The notes under the pieces are model-generated. The model made no database searches, was not told where the DNA came from, and saw nothing but the letters and a program-made list of their open reading frames with translations. The translations under genes were made by a program, and so were the position numbers. From DASUBV01 sp035532295 (GTDB taxonomy: Bacteria; Actinomycetota; Actinomycetes; Streptosporangiales; Streptosporangiaceae), in the NCBI GenBank assembly GCA_035532295.1, contig DATKRH010000139.1, positions 1 to 35,570 of the forward strand: 35,570 bases of DNA. Reading direction: 5' to 3'. Shown in pieces: positions 14,544 to 20,588 of the stretch. The first letter of the stretch is position 1. Every line of letters starts with the position of its first letter.

Positions 14544-15308
14544 ATGACCGGCACGAACGCGGCACCAGCAGCAGACCTGCCACTGACCGTAGATCTAGAT
14601 GTCCCGTCGGCCCGGGTCCTCGCCGACCAGGCCGGCATTATCCAGGACCTCCAGTTCGTCATGGAGTGCTGCAAGCGGCTCCTCACCGAGCTGGCCAAAC
14701 CCGAGGAAGAACGGGACCCGGTAGTCCCGCTGGCGCTGTGGTCCTCGGCACTCATCTCCTACGCCCGGTGCTTTAGCACCGGCAAGCGATTCGGGCTCAC
14801 CGCCGATGACGTCCGGAGCCTGCCCCTGCAGGGCGAGGTGATGAGATATCACAAATGGGTCATCGAGGAGCGCAACAAGCACACTCGGCACTCGGCTAAC
14901 CCGTTTGAGGTAGCGAAGGTCGGGGCAGCCCTGTCCCCGCCAGAGGCGAAGAAGCGGCGGGTGGAGGGCATCGCGATCCTCTCCATGAGCCACGTCCTCG
15001 TCGACGCCACGGGCGTGCGGCAGCTGGGCGGGCTGGCATCGGAACTGGCGAAGCAGACAGCCGAGAAGGCCAAGGCGCAGCAGGACGTGGTGCTGGCAGA
15101 CGCGCAGCGCCTCACTGTGGATCGCCTCTACGAACTGCCTCCGCTGCGCACGAGCCCGCCGGCCGAGGACGAGATCGCCGCAGAAGCCGAAGGAGGTACC
15201 GCCGGGGACGCGCCGGCGAAGCGGCGGTTAGCGGAAGACGACGGTCTTGGCGCCGTTCAGGAGCACGCGGTGCGCCGCGTGCCAGCGCACCGCGCGGGCC
15301 AGGGCTAG
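14544..15308 (+). CDS. Hypothetical protein whose 3' end runs antisense into purU
   Basis: A 254-residue protein I do not recognise. It looks soluble and helical, with WSSALISYARCFSTGKRFGL and YHKWVIEERNKHTRHSANPFE in the middle, and a charged, Ala/Glu-rich C-terminus that may be coiled (KQTAEKAKAQQDVVLADAQ). The ATG at 14544 follows GAGG by four bases. The last 27 codons lie antisense to the 3' end of purU in exact codon register, so the final residues mirror purU rather than an independent sequence. The natural stop may have been lost by deletion or mutation. Function unknown. Confidence 0.7.
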   Translation: MTGTNAAPAADLPLTVDLDVPSARVLADQAGIIQDLQFVMECCKRLLTELAKPEEERDPVVPLALWSSALISYARCFSTGKRFGLTADDVRSLPLQGEVMRYHKWVIEERNKHTRHSANPFEVAKVGAALSPPEAKKRRVEGIAILSMSHVLVDATGVRQLGGLASELAKQTAEKAKAQQDVVLADAQRLTVDRLYELPPLRTSPPAEDEIAAEAEGGTAGDAPAKRRLAEDDGLGAVQEHAVRRVPAHRAGQG

Positions 15309-16100
15309 GCACTCGGTGTCCCGGCCCACCGCCATGAGCTCCGCGGGCCCATGCGTGTGGTCCACCCGGGCGACCTCCTGCTCGATGATCGGCCCTTCGT
15401 CGAGATCACCCGTGACGTAGTGCGCGGTGGCCCCGATGAGCTTCACGCCGCGGGTATGCGCCTGGTGATAAGGCCGGGAACCCTTGAAGCTGGGCAGGAA
15501 CGAATGGTGGATGTTGATTACCCGGCCGGACAGCTTCGCGCACCAGTCGTCGGACAGCACCTGCATGTACCGGGCGAGCACGACGAAGTCCGTGCGGTAA
15601 TGGTCGACCAGGGTCAGGATCTCGGCCTCCTGCCAGGCCCGGGTCTCGGGGGTGACAGGCAGGTGGTGGTAGTCGATTCCGTGCGTCTGGGTCAGCGGCC
15701 GCAGGTCGGGATGGTTCGACACGACCGCGACAATGTCGATACCGAGCTGCCCGGCTCGCTGCCGGTAGAGCAGGTCATTCAGGCAGTGCTCCGCCTTTGA
15801 CACCAGGATGAGCGCCCGCGGCGCGATGGCGGTGTCCCACAGGCCCCAGTCCAGATCGAGGTCGCCGGCCACCGCGGTGAAGGCGCCGCGCAGCCCGTCC
15901 GCCCCAGCCCCGTGAGCTCCAGCCCCGTCCGCCCCAGCCGGAACGGTGAACTGCACGCGCATGAAGAACCTGCCGGTGGCCGGGTCGCCGTACTGCTGGC
16001 TCTCCACGATGTTGCCACCGCGCTCGGCCAGCAGGCCCGACACCGCGGCGACGATGCCAGGCCGGTCCGGGCAGGACAGCGTCAGCACATATTCCGTCAC
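15228..16100 (-). CDS. purU: PurU, formyltetrahydrofolate deformylase
   Basis: A 290-residue enzyme that hydrolyses 10-formyl-tetrahydrofolate to formate and tetrahydrofolate, balancing one-carbon pools and supplying formate. An N-terminal ACT domain (VLTLSCPDRPGIVAAVSGLL, about residues 1-85) precedes the formyltransferase-type catalytic domain (VVSNHPDL, VLARYMQVLS, INIHHSFLPSFKG near 195, GDLDEGPIIEQ near 233). These supply the Asn/His/Asp triad. The C-terminus NGAKTVVFR is the usual end of the family. GTG 16100 has GGAGG eight bases upstream. A low-complexity AGADGAGAHGAGADG insert interrupts the ACT domain. It is convergent with, and overlaps by 81 bases, the hypothetical gene. Confidence 0.93.
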   Translation of the reverse strand: MTEYVLTLSCPDRPGIVAAVSGLLAERGGNIVESQQYGDPATGRFFMRVQFTVPAGADGAGAHGAGADGLRGAFTAVAGDLDLDWGLWDTAIAPRALILVSKAEHCLNDLLYRQRAGQLGIDIVAVVSNHPDLRPLTQTHGIDYHHLPVTPETRAWQEAEILTLVDHYRTDFVVLARYMQVLSDDWCAKLSGRVINIHHSFLPSFKGSRPYHQAHTRGVKLIGATAHYVTGDLDEGPIIEQEVARVDHTHGPAELMAVGRDTECLALARAVRWHAAHRVLLNGAKTVVFR

Positions 16101-16441
16101 GGGTGATCCTCCGGCCTGGCACTCTTGCTCGGGTTCCGGCCACTACATCGTGTTCCGCCCCCGGCATTACGTTCCGCCAGGGTACAAGCTGATTTCCGGC
16201 GTAAGGCAGCCGGGCAGGAGAGACAGTCGCGGGCTAGCGCGGGCCGAGGGCCAGGTCGTGGAAGGTCACAGGGAAGCCGCTGCACGGCTTCCTCCTGGTT
16301 TGCCCGCCTGCCCGGTTGTCCGCGGCTGAATCTAGCCTGCTTCCGCGGCGGGCCGCGCGGCGGGAATACCGACAGTGAGCTGGGCGTGTATACCAAGGGG
16401 TATGGGCTACTCGCCCAGTGCGATGAACGGCAGGCGGGATC
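16101..16441. other. Intergenic region between purU and thioredoxin with one hairpin
   Basis: These 341 bases separate divergent purU and the thioredoxin gene. GGAAGCCG (16272-16279) and CGGCTTCC (16285-16292) form a perfect 8-bp hairpin with a 5-base loop. The purU Shine-Dalgarno lies at the left end, and the ATACC/GGTAT site and thioredoxin Shine-Dalgarno at the right. I see no convincing gene and no riboswitch that I can name. Confidence 0.5.
16390..16403. promoter_or_regulatory. ATACC-N4-GGTAT inverted repeat upstream of thioredoxin
   Basis: ATACC (16390-16394) and GGTAT (16399-16403) form a perfect inverted repeat around AAGG, 38 bases before the thioredoxin start. The form resembles CsoR/CstR-family operators, which combine TACC and GGTA arms with a G/C tract. 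That family senses copper or reactive sulphur. The assignment rests on pattern only. Confidence 0.4.
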
Positions 16442-16885
16442 ATGTCAGACGCGATCATCAAGTGCCCGGGCTGCGGACGCCGGAACAAGGTCCCGGCCGC
16501 GGCCTCCGGCACGCCGCGGTGCGGCAGCTGTCACCAGCCGTTGCCCTGGATCGTGGATGCCGGCGACGACACCTTCGCCGAAATTGCCGAGAGCGCGGCC
16601 ATCCCGGTGCTGGTCGACTTCTGGGCGCCCTGGTGCGGACCGTGCCGGATGGTCAGCCCGGCGCTGGCCCAGCTCGCCGGCGAGCGGCCGGGCCAGATCA
16701 AGCTGGTCAAGGTCAACGTGGATGAGTCGCCCGGCCTGCAGCAGCGGTTCGGGGTGCAGTCCATCCCGACCCTGATGGTCGTCCGCGACGGCAAGGTCCT
16801 GGCGCGGCAGGCCGGGGCGGCCCCGGCCGCCGCCCTGCGCACCTGGCTCGACCAGTCGCTCGCCAGTCCCCCGCCCGGGCACTAA
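16442..16885 (+). CDS. Thioredoxin with N-terminal zinc ribbon (thioredoxin 2 type)
   Basis: A 147-residue protein. The first 35 residues hold two Cys pairs (CPGCGRRNK and CGSCHQ) that should bind zinc, as in E. coli TrxC. A thioredoxin fold follows with FWAPWCGPC (active site near residue 64), the cis-proline SIPTLM and a GKVLARQAG turn. It would reduce disulphides in the cytoplasm and may itself be redox- or zinc-regulated. ATG 16442 lies downstream of GGCGGGA. The gene stands alone; the next gene is convergent, 136 bases away. Confidence 0.93.
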   Translation: MSDAIIKCPGCGRRNKVPAAASGTPRCGSCHQPLPWIVDAGDDTFAEIAESAAIPVLVDFWAPWCGPCRMVSPALAQLAGERPGQIKLVKVNVDESPGLQQRFGVQSIPTLMVVRDGKVLARQAGAAPAAALRTWLDQSLASPPPGH

Positions 16886-16897
16886 CGGCCGCGGTTC

Positions 16898-16915
16898 AGG
16901 CCGGCTTGCTGGCCT
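16898..16915. terminator. Possible bidirectional hairpin after thioredoxin
   Basis: AGGCCGGC (16898-16905) and GCTGGCCT (16908-16915) can form a seven-pair stem with a short loop and one G-T pair, 12 bases after the thioredoxin stop and before the convergent TMEM165 stop. There is no T-run, so this is tentative. Confidence 0.3.
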
Positions 16916-17021
16916 CGGCCGCGCCCTCGGCTATCAGTTCGCCGAGCGTTGCTGACGTCGCCATCCGGGCAGTATGGCCAGGGCCGCCCCGGCGCCGCAA
17001 CGGCAATTCCCGCGGCCCGGC

Positions 17022-17630
17022 TCAGGCCCCGATGGCCTGGACCGCGCTGAACAAGCCGAACGCCAGCAGGATCGTGCCGGTGATCCGCTGCACCCACGTC
17101 ATAGGGATCACGTTGAGGCTCTTGGCGCCGATGTTGACCACCACGGCGGTCACCGTCCACAGCCCGAGAACGGCGCCCACGCCCACCACCACCGGCTCGG
17201 CGTAGCGCGCGGCGAGGTTCGCCGTGGCGACCTGCGTGATGTCACCCCACTCGCTGAGGAAGATGATCCCGAAGGCGGTGGCGGCAATGCGGAAAGACGA
17301 GGGCCGCACGCCGCCCTGGCGCGCGGCGTCAACGCCGTCGCGGTCGGGGTCGCGGGCTGACCGCAGGCTGCTCAGCAGCAGGTACGCCGATCCGGCCAGG
17401 AACAGGCAGGCCACGACCGAACTGAGCACCCGGTGCGGCAGCAGCGTGAGCAACTGGCCGGCGGTGACCGCGATCGCGACGTGCACGGTGAACCCGCTGG
17501 CGGCCCCCACCCAGACCGGTAGCGGCCGGTAACGGGTGCTGAGCACCAGCGACGCGAACAGGCTCTTGTCGGGGAGCTCGGCGAGAAAGGTGATCCCGAA
17601 GACGGTCGCCGCGATCATGAGGGCAGGCAA
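17022..17630 (-). CDS. TMEM165/GDT1 (UPF0016) family cation transporter
   Basis: A 202-residue membrane protein with six predicted hydrophobic helices in two homologous halves. It carries both signature motifs: ELPDKS in the first half (FLAELPDKSLFAS) and the E-x-GD-type FLSEWGDITQ in the second. The family exports or exchanges Mn2+/Ca2+ for protons. The preferred start is TTG 17630, six bases after GGAGGA (17642-17637); ATG 17618 is the alternative. The reading frame stays open further upstream, but that part lies in a structured leader matching the yybP-ykoY Mn2+ riboswitch. The riboswitch supports Mn2+ export as the role. Confidence 0.9.
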   Translation of the reverse strand: MPALMIAATVFGITFLAELPDKSLFASLVLSTRYRPLPVWVGAASGFTVHVAIAVTAGQLLTLLPHRVLSSVVACLFLAGSAYLLLSSLRSARDPDRDGVDAARQGGVRPSSFRIAATAFGIIFLSEWGDITQVATANLAARYAEPVVVGVGAVLGLWTVTAVVVNIGAKSLNVIPMTWVQRITGTILLAFGLFSAVQAIGA

Positions 17631-17636
17631 GGGGCT

Positions 17637-17681
17637 TCCTCCGGTGTCCACTCGCCAGCCGGAGGTGGGGGCGCGCTCCGG
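17637..17681 (-). promoter_or_regulatory. Candidate translational expression platform (SD, anti-SD, anti-anti-SD)
   Basis: On the minus strand CCGGAG (17681-17676) is followed by CCTCCGG (17665-17659) and then CCGGAGGA (17644-17637), which contains the Shine-Dalgarno of the transporter gene. The middle element can pair with either flank. Pairing with the last hides the ribosome site; pairing with the first frees it. This is a standard on/off layout for a translational riboswitch. Confidence 0.55.
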
Positions 17682-17694
17682 CCGACATCGCTCA

Positions 17695-17812
17695 CAGCCG
17701 AAGGTCTCGCCCACCTCGCGCTCACCTGCGCAGGGCCCGGCGGCCGGGCACGCACGGGGCGCACCGGTATGTCGACCAGCCGACGAGGGACTACTCCCCT
17801 TCACCGCATAGG
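17695..17812 (-). promoter_or_regulatory. yybP-ykoY family Mn2+ riboswitch aptamer
   Basis: The RNA read from the minus strand has, in order, GAAGGGGAGTAG (17802-17791), GACATACCGG in the middle (about 17774-17764) and GGGCGAGACCTTCGG (about 17713-17699). These match the conserved loops of yybP-ykoY RNAs (GGGGAGUAG, GACAUAC and GCAAGACC/GCGAGACC), and GAAGG and CCTTC close the P1 stem. The variable arm between them is GC-rich and self-complementary. These aptamers bind Mn2+ and switch on Mn2+ exporters, and the gene just downstream is a TMEM165/GDT1 protein, a known class of target. Confidence 0.8.
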
Positions 17813-17845
17813 TTACCCGCGATCGCCTCGCCGCAGCGACTTGTC

Positions 17846-17881
17846 CCGATAACGGCGGCTTAGCTGCCGGCCCGTTATCGG
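17846..17881. promoter_or_regulatory. 36-bp inverted repeat between the riboswitch gene and nhaA
   Basis: CCGATAACGG (17846-17855) and CCGTTATCGG (17872-17881) are perfect 10-base arms, and the inner CGGC...GCCG can extend the stem. It lies in the divergent region just upstream of the riboswitch leader and about 115 bases before nhaA. The AT-containing arms suggest an operator, but a leader hairpin for nhaA is also possible. Confidence 0.5.
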
Positions 17882-17994
17882 CTGGCGCCGAGTCTCGGCG
17901 CTGACCGGCGAGTGACCCCGCCCGAGCGGGTCAGCAGGCGATGCTGACCGGCCGCGCGGAGCTGGGAGAATCCCTTCATGACGGGGCCACGATC

Positions 17995-19953
17995 ATGACG
18001 GGGCCGCAGGCACCGGACGCGGAGTCGCCGGACGCGGAGTCGCCGGAGAGCCAGCCGCCGGAGGGCCAGTCGCCGGCGGCAGCGCTGTTCTCCGGGACGA
18101 CGGCCTGGGCGCGGAGCCTGGAGACGCCGCTGCGCCAGTTCGTGCGCACCGAGACGGGCAGCGCGGCGATCCTGCTGGTAGCGACCGTGGCGGCGCTGGG
18201 CTGGGCCAACCTCGCCCCGGCCGGTTACCAGGCGTGGTGGCACACGGAGCTGTCGATCCGGGCGGGCAGCGCGGAGCTGGCCCAGACCCTGCGCGAATGG
18301 GTGAACTCCGGGCTGATGGCGTTCTTCTTCCTGGTCGCGGGGCTGGAGGCGCGCCGCGAGTTCGACATGGGAGAGCTGCGCGAGCGGCGCCGCCTGACCC
18401 TGCCGGTGGTCGCGGGGCTGGGCGGGATGGTCGTGCCAATCGCGATCTACCTGGCCATCAACGCGGGCACTGGCTCCGAGCACGGCTGGGGCACCGCGAT
18501 GTCCACGGACACGGCGTTCGCGCTGGGCATGCTGGCGCTGGTCGGCCGGCAGCTGCCCGATCGCGTGCGCACCTACCTGCTGACCTTCGCCATCGTCGAT
18601 GACCTGGTCGGCCTCGCCATCATCGCCTTCGTCTACAGCGGGCCGCTGAGCTGGCCGCCGCTGCTGGGTGGCCTGGTCCTGCTCGGCGTGGCCCTGGTAG
18701 CCCGCCAGCAGGATCTTCGCAACGGCCCGGTCTACGCGCTGACCGGCGTGGCGGCGTGGGTGTTCTTCTTCAAGTCCGGCATCGACCCGATCGTGGTCGG
18801 CCTGTTCATGGGGCTGCTGACCGTGGCCTACCCGGCCACCCGGCGCGGTCTCGAAGAGGCGTCTGAGGTGTTCCGGCGGTTCCGCGAGCAGCCGACCGCG
18901 GAACTGGCCGAGGCGGCCCGCGCGGGCGTGCGGACGGCGATCTCGCCCAATGACCGGCTGCAGCAGATCTACCACCCGTGGACGAGTTACGTCGTCGTGC
19001 CGCTGTTCGCCCTCGCCAACGCGGGCGTGACCATCAGCGGCAGCTTCCTCAGCCAGGCCTTCCGCTCGCCGATCACGCTCGGCATCCTGATCGGCTACGT
19101 GGTCGGCAAGCCGGCGGGCACGGTCGGCGCCGCGTGGCTGCTGGAGCGGGTGAGCCGCGGCCGGCTGCGCCCGCCGGTCGGCTGGGCCGCCGTCACCAGC
19201 GCCGGGACCATCGCCGGCATCGGCTTCACCGTCTCCCTGCTGATCGCCTCGCTGGCCTTCCAGGGCTCGCAGCTGCAGCAGGCGAAAACGGGCATCCTGT
19301 CCGCCGCGCTCGGAGCCTCCGTCATCACCTGGGTGGTCTCCCGGGCCACCACATTGCTGCCCCGGCGGCTGCGGGTACGCGCGCTGCTCGGGACGGCCGA
19401 GGCGCTCATTGACCTGGCCGTGCCGGTCGACGTGCACTATGACCACGTGCGCGGTCCGGAGAAATCCCCGGTGACGGTGGTGGAGTACGGGGACTTCGAG
19501 TGCCGCTACTGCGGCGAGGCCGAGCCGGTCATCCGCGAGCTGCTCGCCGACTACGGCGACGTCCACTATGTCTGGCGGCACCTGCCGCTCAACGACGTGC
19601 ACCCGCACGCCCAGCTGGCGGCCGAGGGCTCCGAGGCGGCCGCGCGGCAGGGCAGGTTCTGGGAGATGCATGACCTGCTGCTGGCGCACCAGGGGGCCCT
19701 GAACGCCAGGGACCTGATCGGGTACGCGGCGGAGCTGGGCCTGAACACCGACAAGTTCGCGGCGGACCTGCGCCGCCACGCGGGCACCGCGAAGATCGCC
19801 GGGGATGTCGACTCGGCGGACCTCAGCGGCGTGTCTGGCACGCCGACCTTCTTCATCAACGGCCGGCGACATCACGGCGCCTACGACATCGACACCCTCT
19901 CCAGCGCGGTGCGCGCGGCGCGGGCGAAGGCCGGCCTCGCCAGCCGGGCCTGA
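17995..19953 (+). CDS. nhaA: NhaA Na+/H+ antiporter fused to a DsbA-like thioredoxin domain
   Basis: A 652-residue protein. Residues about 40-445 are an NhaA antiporter with its essential acidic residues: Asp in STDTAFALG (near 168, matching E. coli Asp133) and the Asp pair in IVDDLVG (near 200, matching Asp163/164). Hydrophobic helices fill this part. Residues about 475-640 form a DsbA/thioredoxin domain with active site CRYC (near 503) and the cis-proline loop SGTPTFFING. Such fusions are known in actinobacteria, but the role of the extra domain is not settled. The start is uncertain: ATG 17995 is chosen, while ATG 17941 adds 18 residues; neither has a strong Shine-Dalgarno. The N-terminal tail contains a PDAESPDAESPES repeat. 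Confidence 0.92.
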   Translation: MTGPQAPDAESPDAESPESQPPEGQSPAAALFSGTTAWARSLETPLRQFVRTETGSAAILLVATVAALGWANLAPAGYQAWWHTELSIRAGSAELAQTLREWVNSGLMAFFFLVAGLEARREFDMGELRERRRLTLPVVAGLGGMVVPIAIYLAINAGTGSEHGWGTAMSTDTAFALGMLALVGRQLPDRVRTYLLTFAIVDDLVGLAIIAFVYSGPLSWPPLLGGLVLLGVALVARQQDLRNGPVYALTGVAAWVFFFKSGIDPIVVGLFMGLLTVAYPATRRGLEEASEVFRRFREQPTAELAEAARAGVRTAISPNDRLQQIYHPWTSYVVVPLFALANAGVTISGSFLSQAFRSPITLGILIGYVVGKPAGTVGAAWLLERVSRGRLRPPVGWAAVTSAGTIAGIGFTVSLLIASLAFQGSQLQQAKTGILSAALGASVITWVVSRATTLLPRRLRVRALLGTAEALIDLAVPVDVHYDHVRGPEKSPVTVVEYGDFECRYCGEAEPVIRELLADYGDVHYVWRHLPLNDVHPHAQLAAEGSEAAARQGRFWEMHDLLLAHQGALNARDLIGYAAELGLNTDKFAADLRRHAGTAKIAGDVDSADLSGVSGTPTFFINGRRHHGAYDIDTLSSAVRAARAKAGLASRA

Positions 19954-20027
19954 GCCGTGCCTGAGCCGGGTCTGAGCCGGGCGGCGGGCGGCGGGCGGCG
20001 AGCGGCGAGCGGGAACAAGCGCTCCCG

Positions 20028-20072
20028 TTACTTTGTTAGGGTTGCGAACTGTAAGATCTTCGTACCAAGGAG
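20028..20072 (+). promoter_or_regulatory. Possible promoter and Shine-Dalgarno of the marR-ABC operon
   Basis: An AT-richer island contains TAAGAT (20052-20057) as a possible -10 box and TTACTT (20028-20033) as a weak -35. AAGGAG (20067-20072) then forms a strong Shine-Dalgarno. GTTGCGAAC (20041-20049) is a short GTT/AAC inverted repeat that a MarR dimer might bind. Only the Shine-Dalgarno is convincing. Confidence 0.35.
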
Positions 20073-20078
20073 ATGCGG

Positions 20079-20588
20079 GTGCCTAATCCCGAGGCGCTGC
20101 ACGCCGACTCATGCCGCGATGCTCCGCTGAGCCCCGTGCTCGCGATCATGCGGATGGCCCGGGCCCTGGAGCGCGTCGACGCGGGCCTGAGCCCGCAGCA
20201 GTACCGGATCCTGAAGCTGGCCGGGTCAGGCGGGGAGCGCTCCGCCCGGCTGGCCGAGCGGCTCGCGGTCGCCAAGCCGACCCTGACCGCGATCGCCGAC
20301 AGCCTCGTCGCCGCCGGCCTGGCCCGGCGCGAGGCCGAGCCCGGTGACCGGCGCGTGGTCCGGCTGCACCTGACCGACGCGGGCACCGCCGCCGTCGAGC
20401 GCGCGGACGCCGCGTACGGGCAGTGGCTGAACCGCGTCCTCGACCTGACCGGCAAAGGCGACCAGATCCAGGCGGACCTGCAGCTGGTCAATGCCGCCCT
20501 GGACGAGGTGCGCCGGTCCCGGCATCCCGGTCACCCCGGTCGCCCCGGTCCCAGCGCCGCCGTCCCGGCCAGCGCGGGGCGCGCATGA
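20079..20588 (+). CDS. MarR-family transcriptional regulator
   Basis: A 169-residue winged-helix regulator. It shows LSPQQYRILKLAGSG, the recognition-helix region AVAKPTLTAIADSLVAAGLA and the wing REAEPGDRRVVRLHLTDAG, all typical of MarR. ATG 20073 directly abuts the AAGGAG Shine-Dalgarno, so GTG 20079, six bases from it, is the likely start. The last 25 residues are Pro/Gly/Arg/Ala-rich with no clear homology. The stop overlaps the ABC exporter start as ATGA. It probably represses its own operon until an effector of the exporter binds. Confidence 0.9.
   Translation: MPNPEALHADSCRDAPLSPVLAIMRMARALERVDAGLSPQQYRILKLAGSGGERSARLAERLAVAKPTLTAIADSLVAAGLARREAEPGDRRVVRLHLTDAGTAAVERADAAYGQWLNRVLDLTGKGDQIQADLQLVNAALDEVRRSRHPGHPGRPGPSAAVPASAGRA

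Noticed and set aside
17631..17804. N-terminal extension of the TMEM165 protein to position 17804
   Set aside because: This frame is open but overlaps the riboswitch and the GGAGGA site. It has no membrane or family-like sequence before the ELPDKS half.
17875..19875. Long minus-strand frame across nhaA
   Set aside because: It is one of several long open frames opposite real genes caused by the high G+C content. Its translation is rich in Arg, Gln, His and Gly and lacks any domain, while the plus strand encodes intact NhaA and DsbA motifs.
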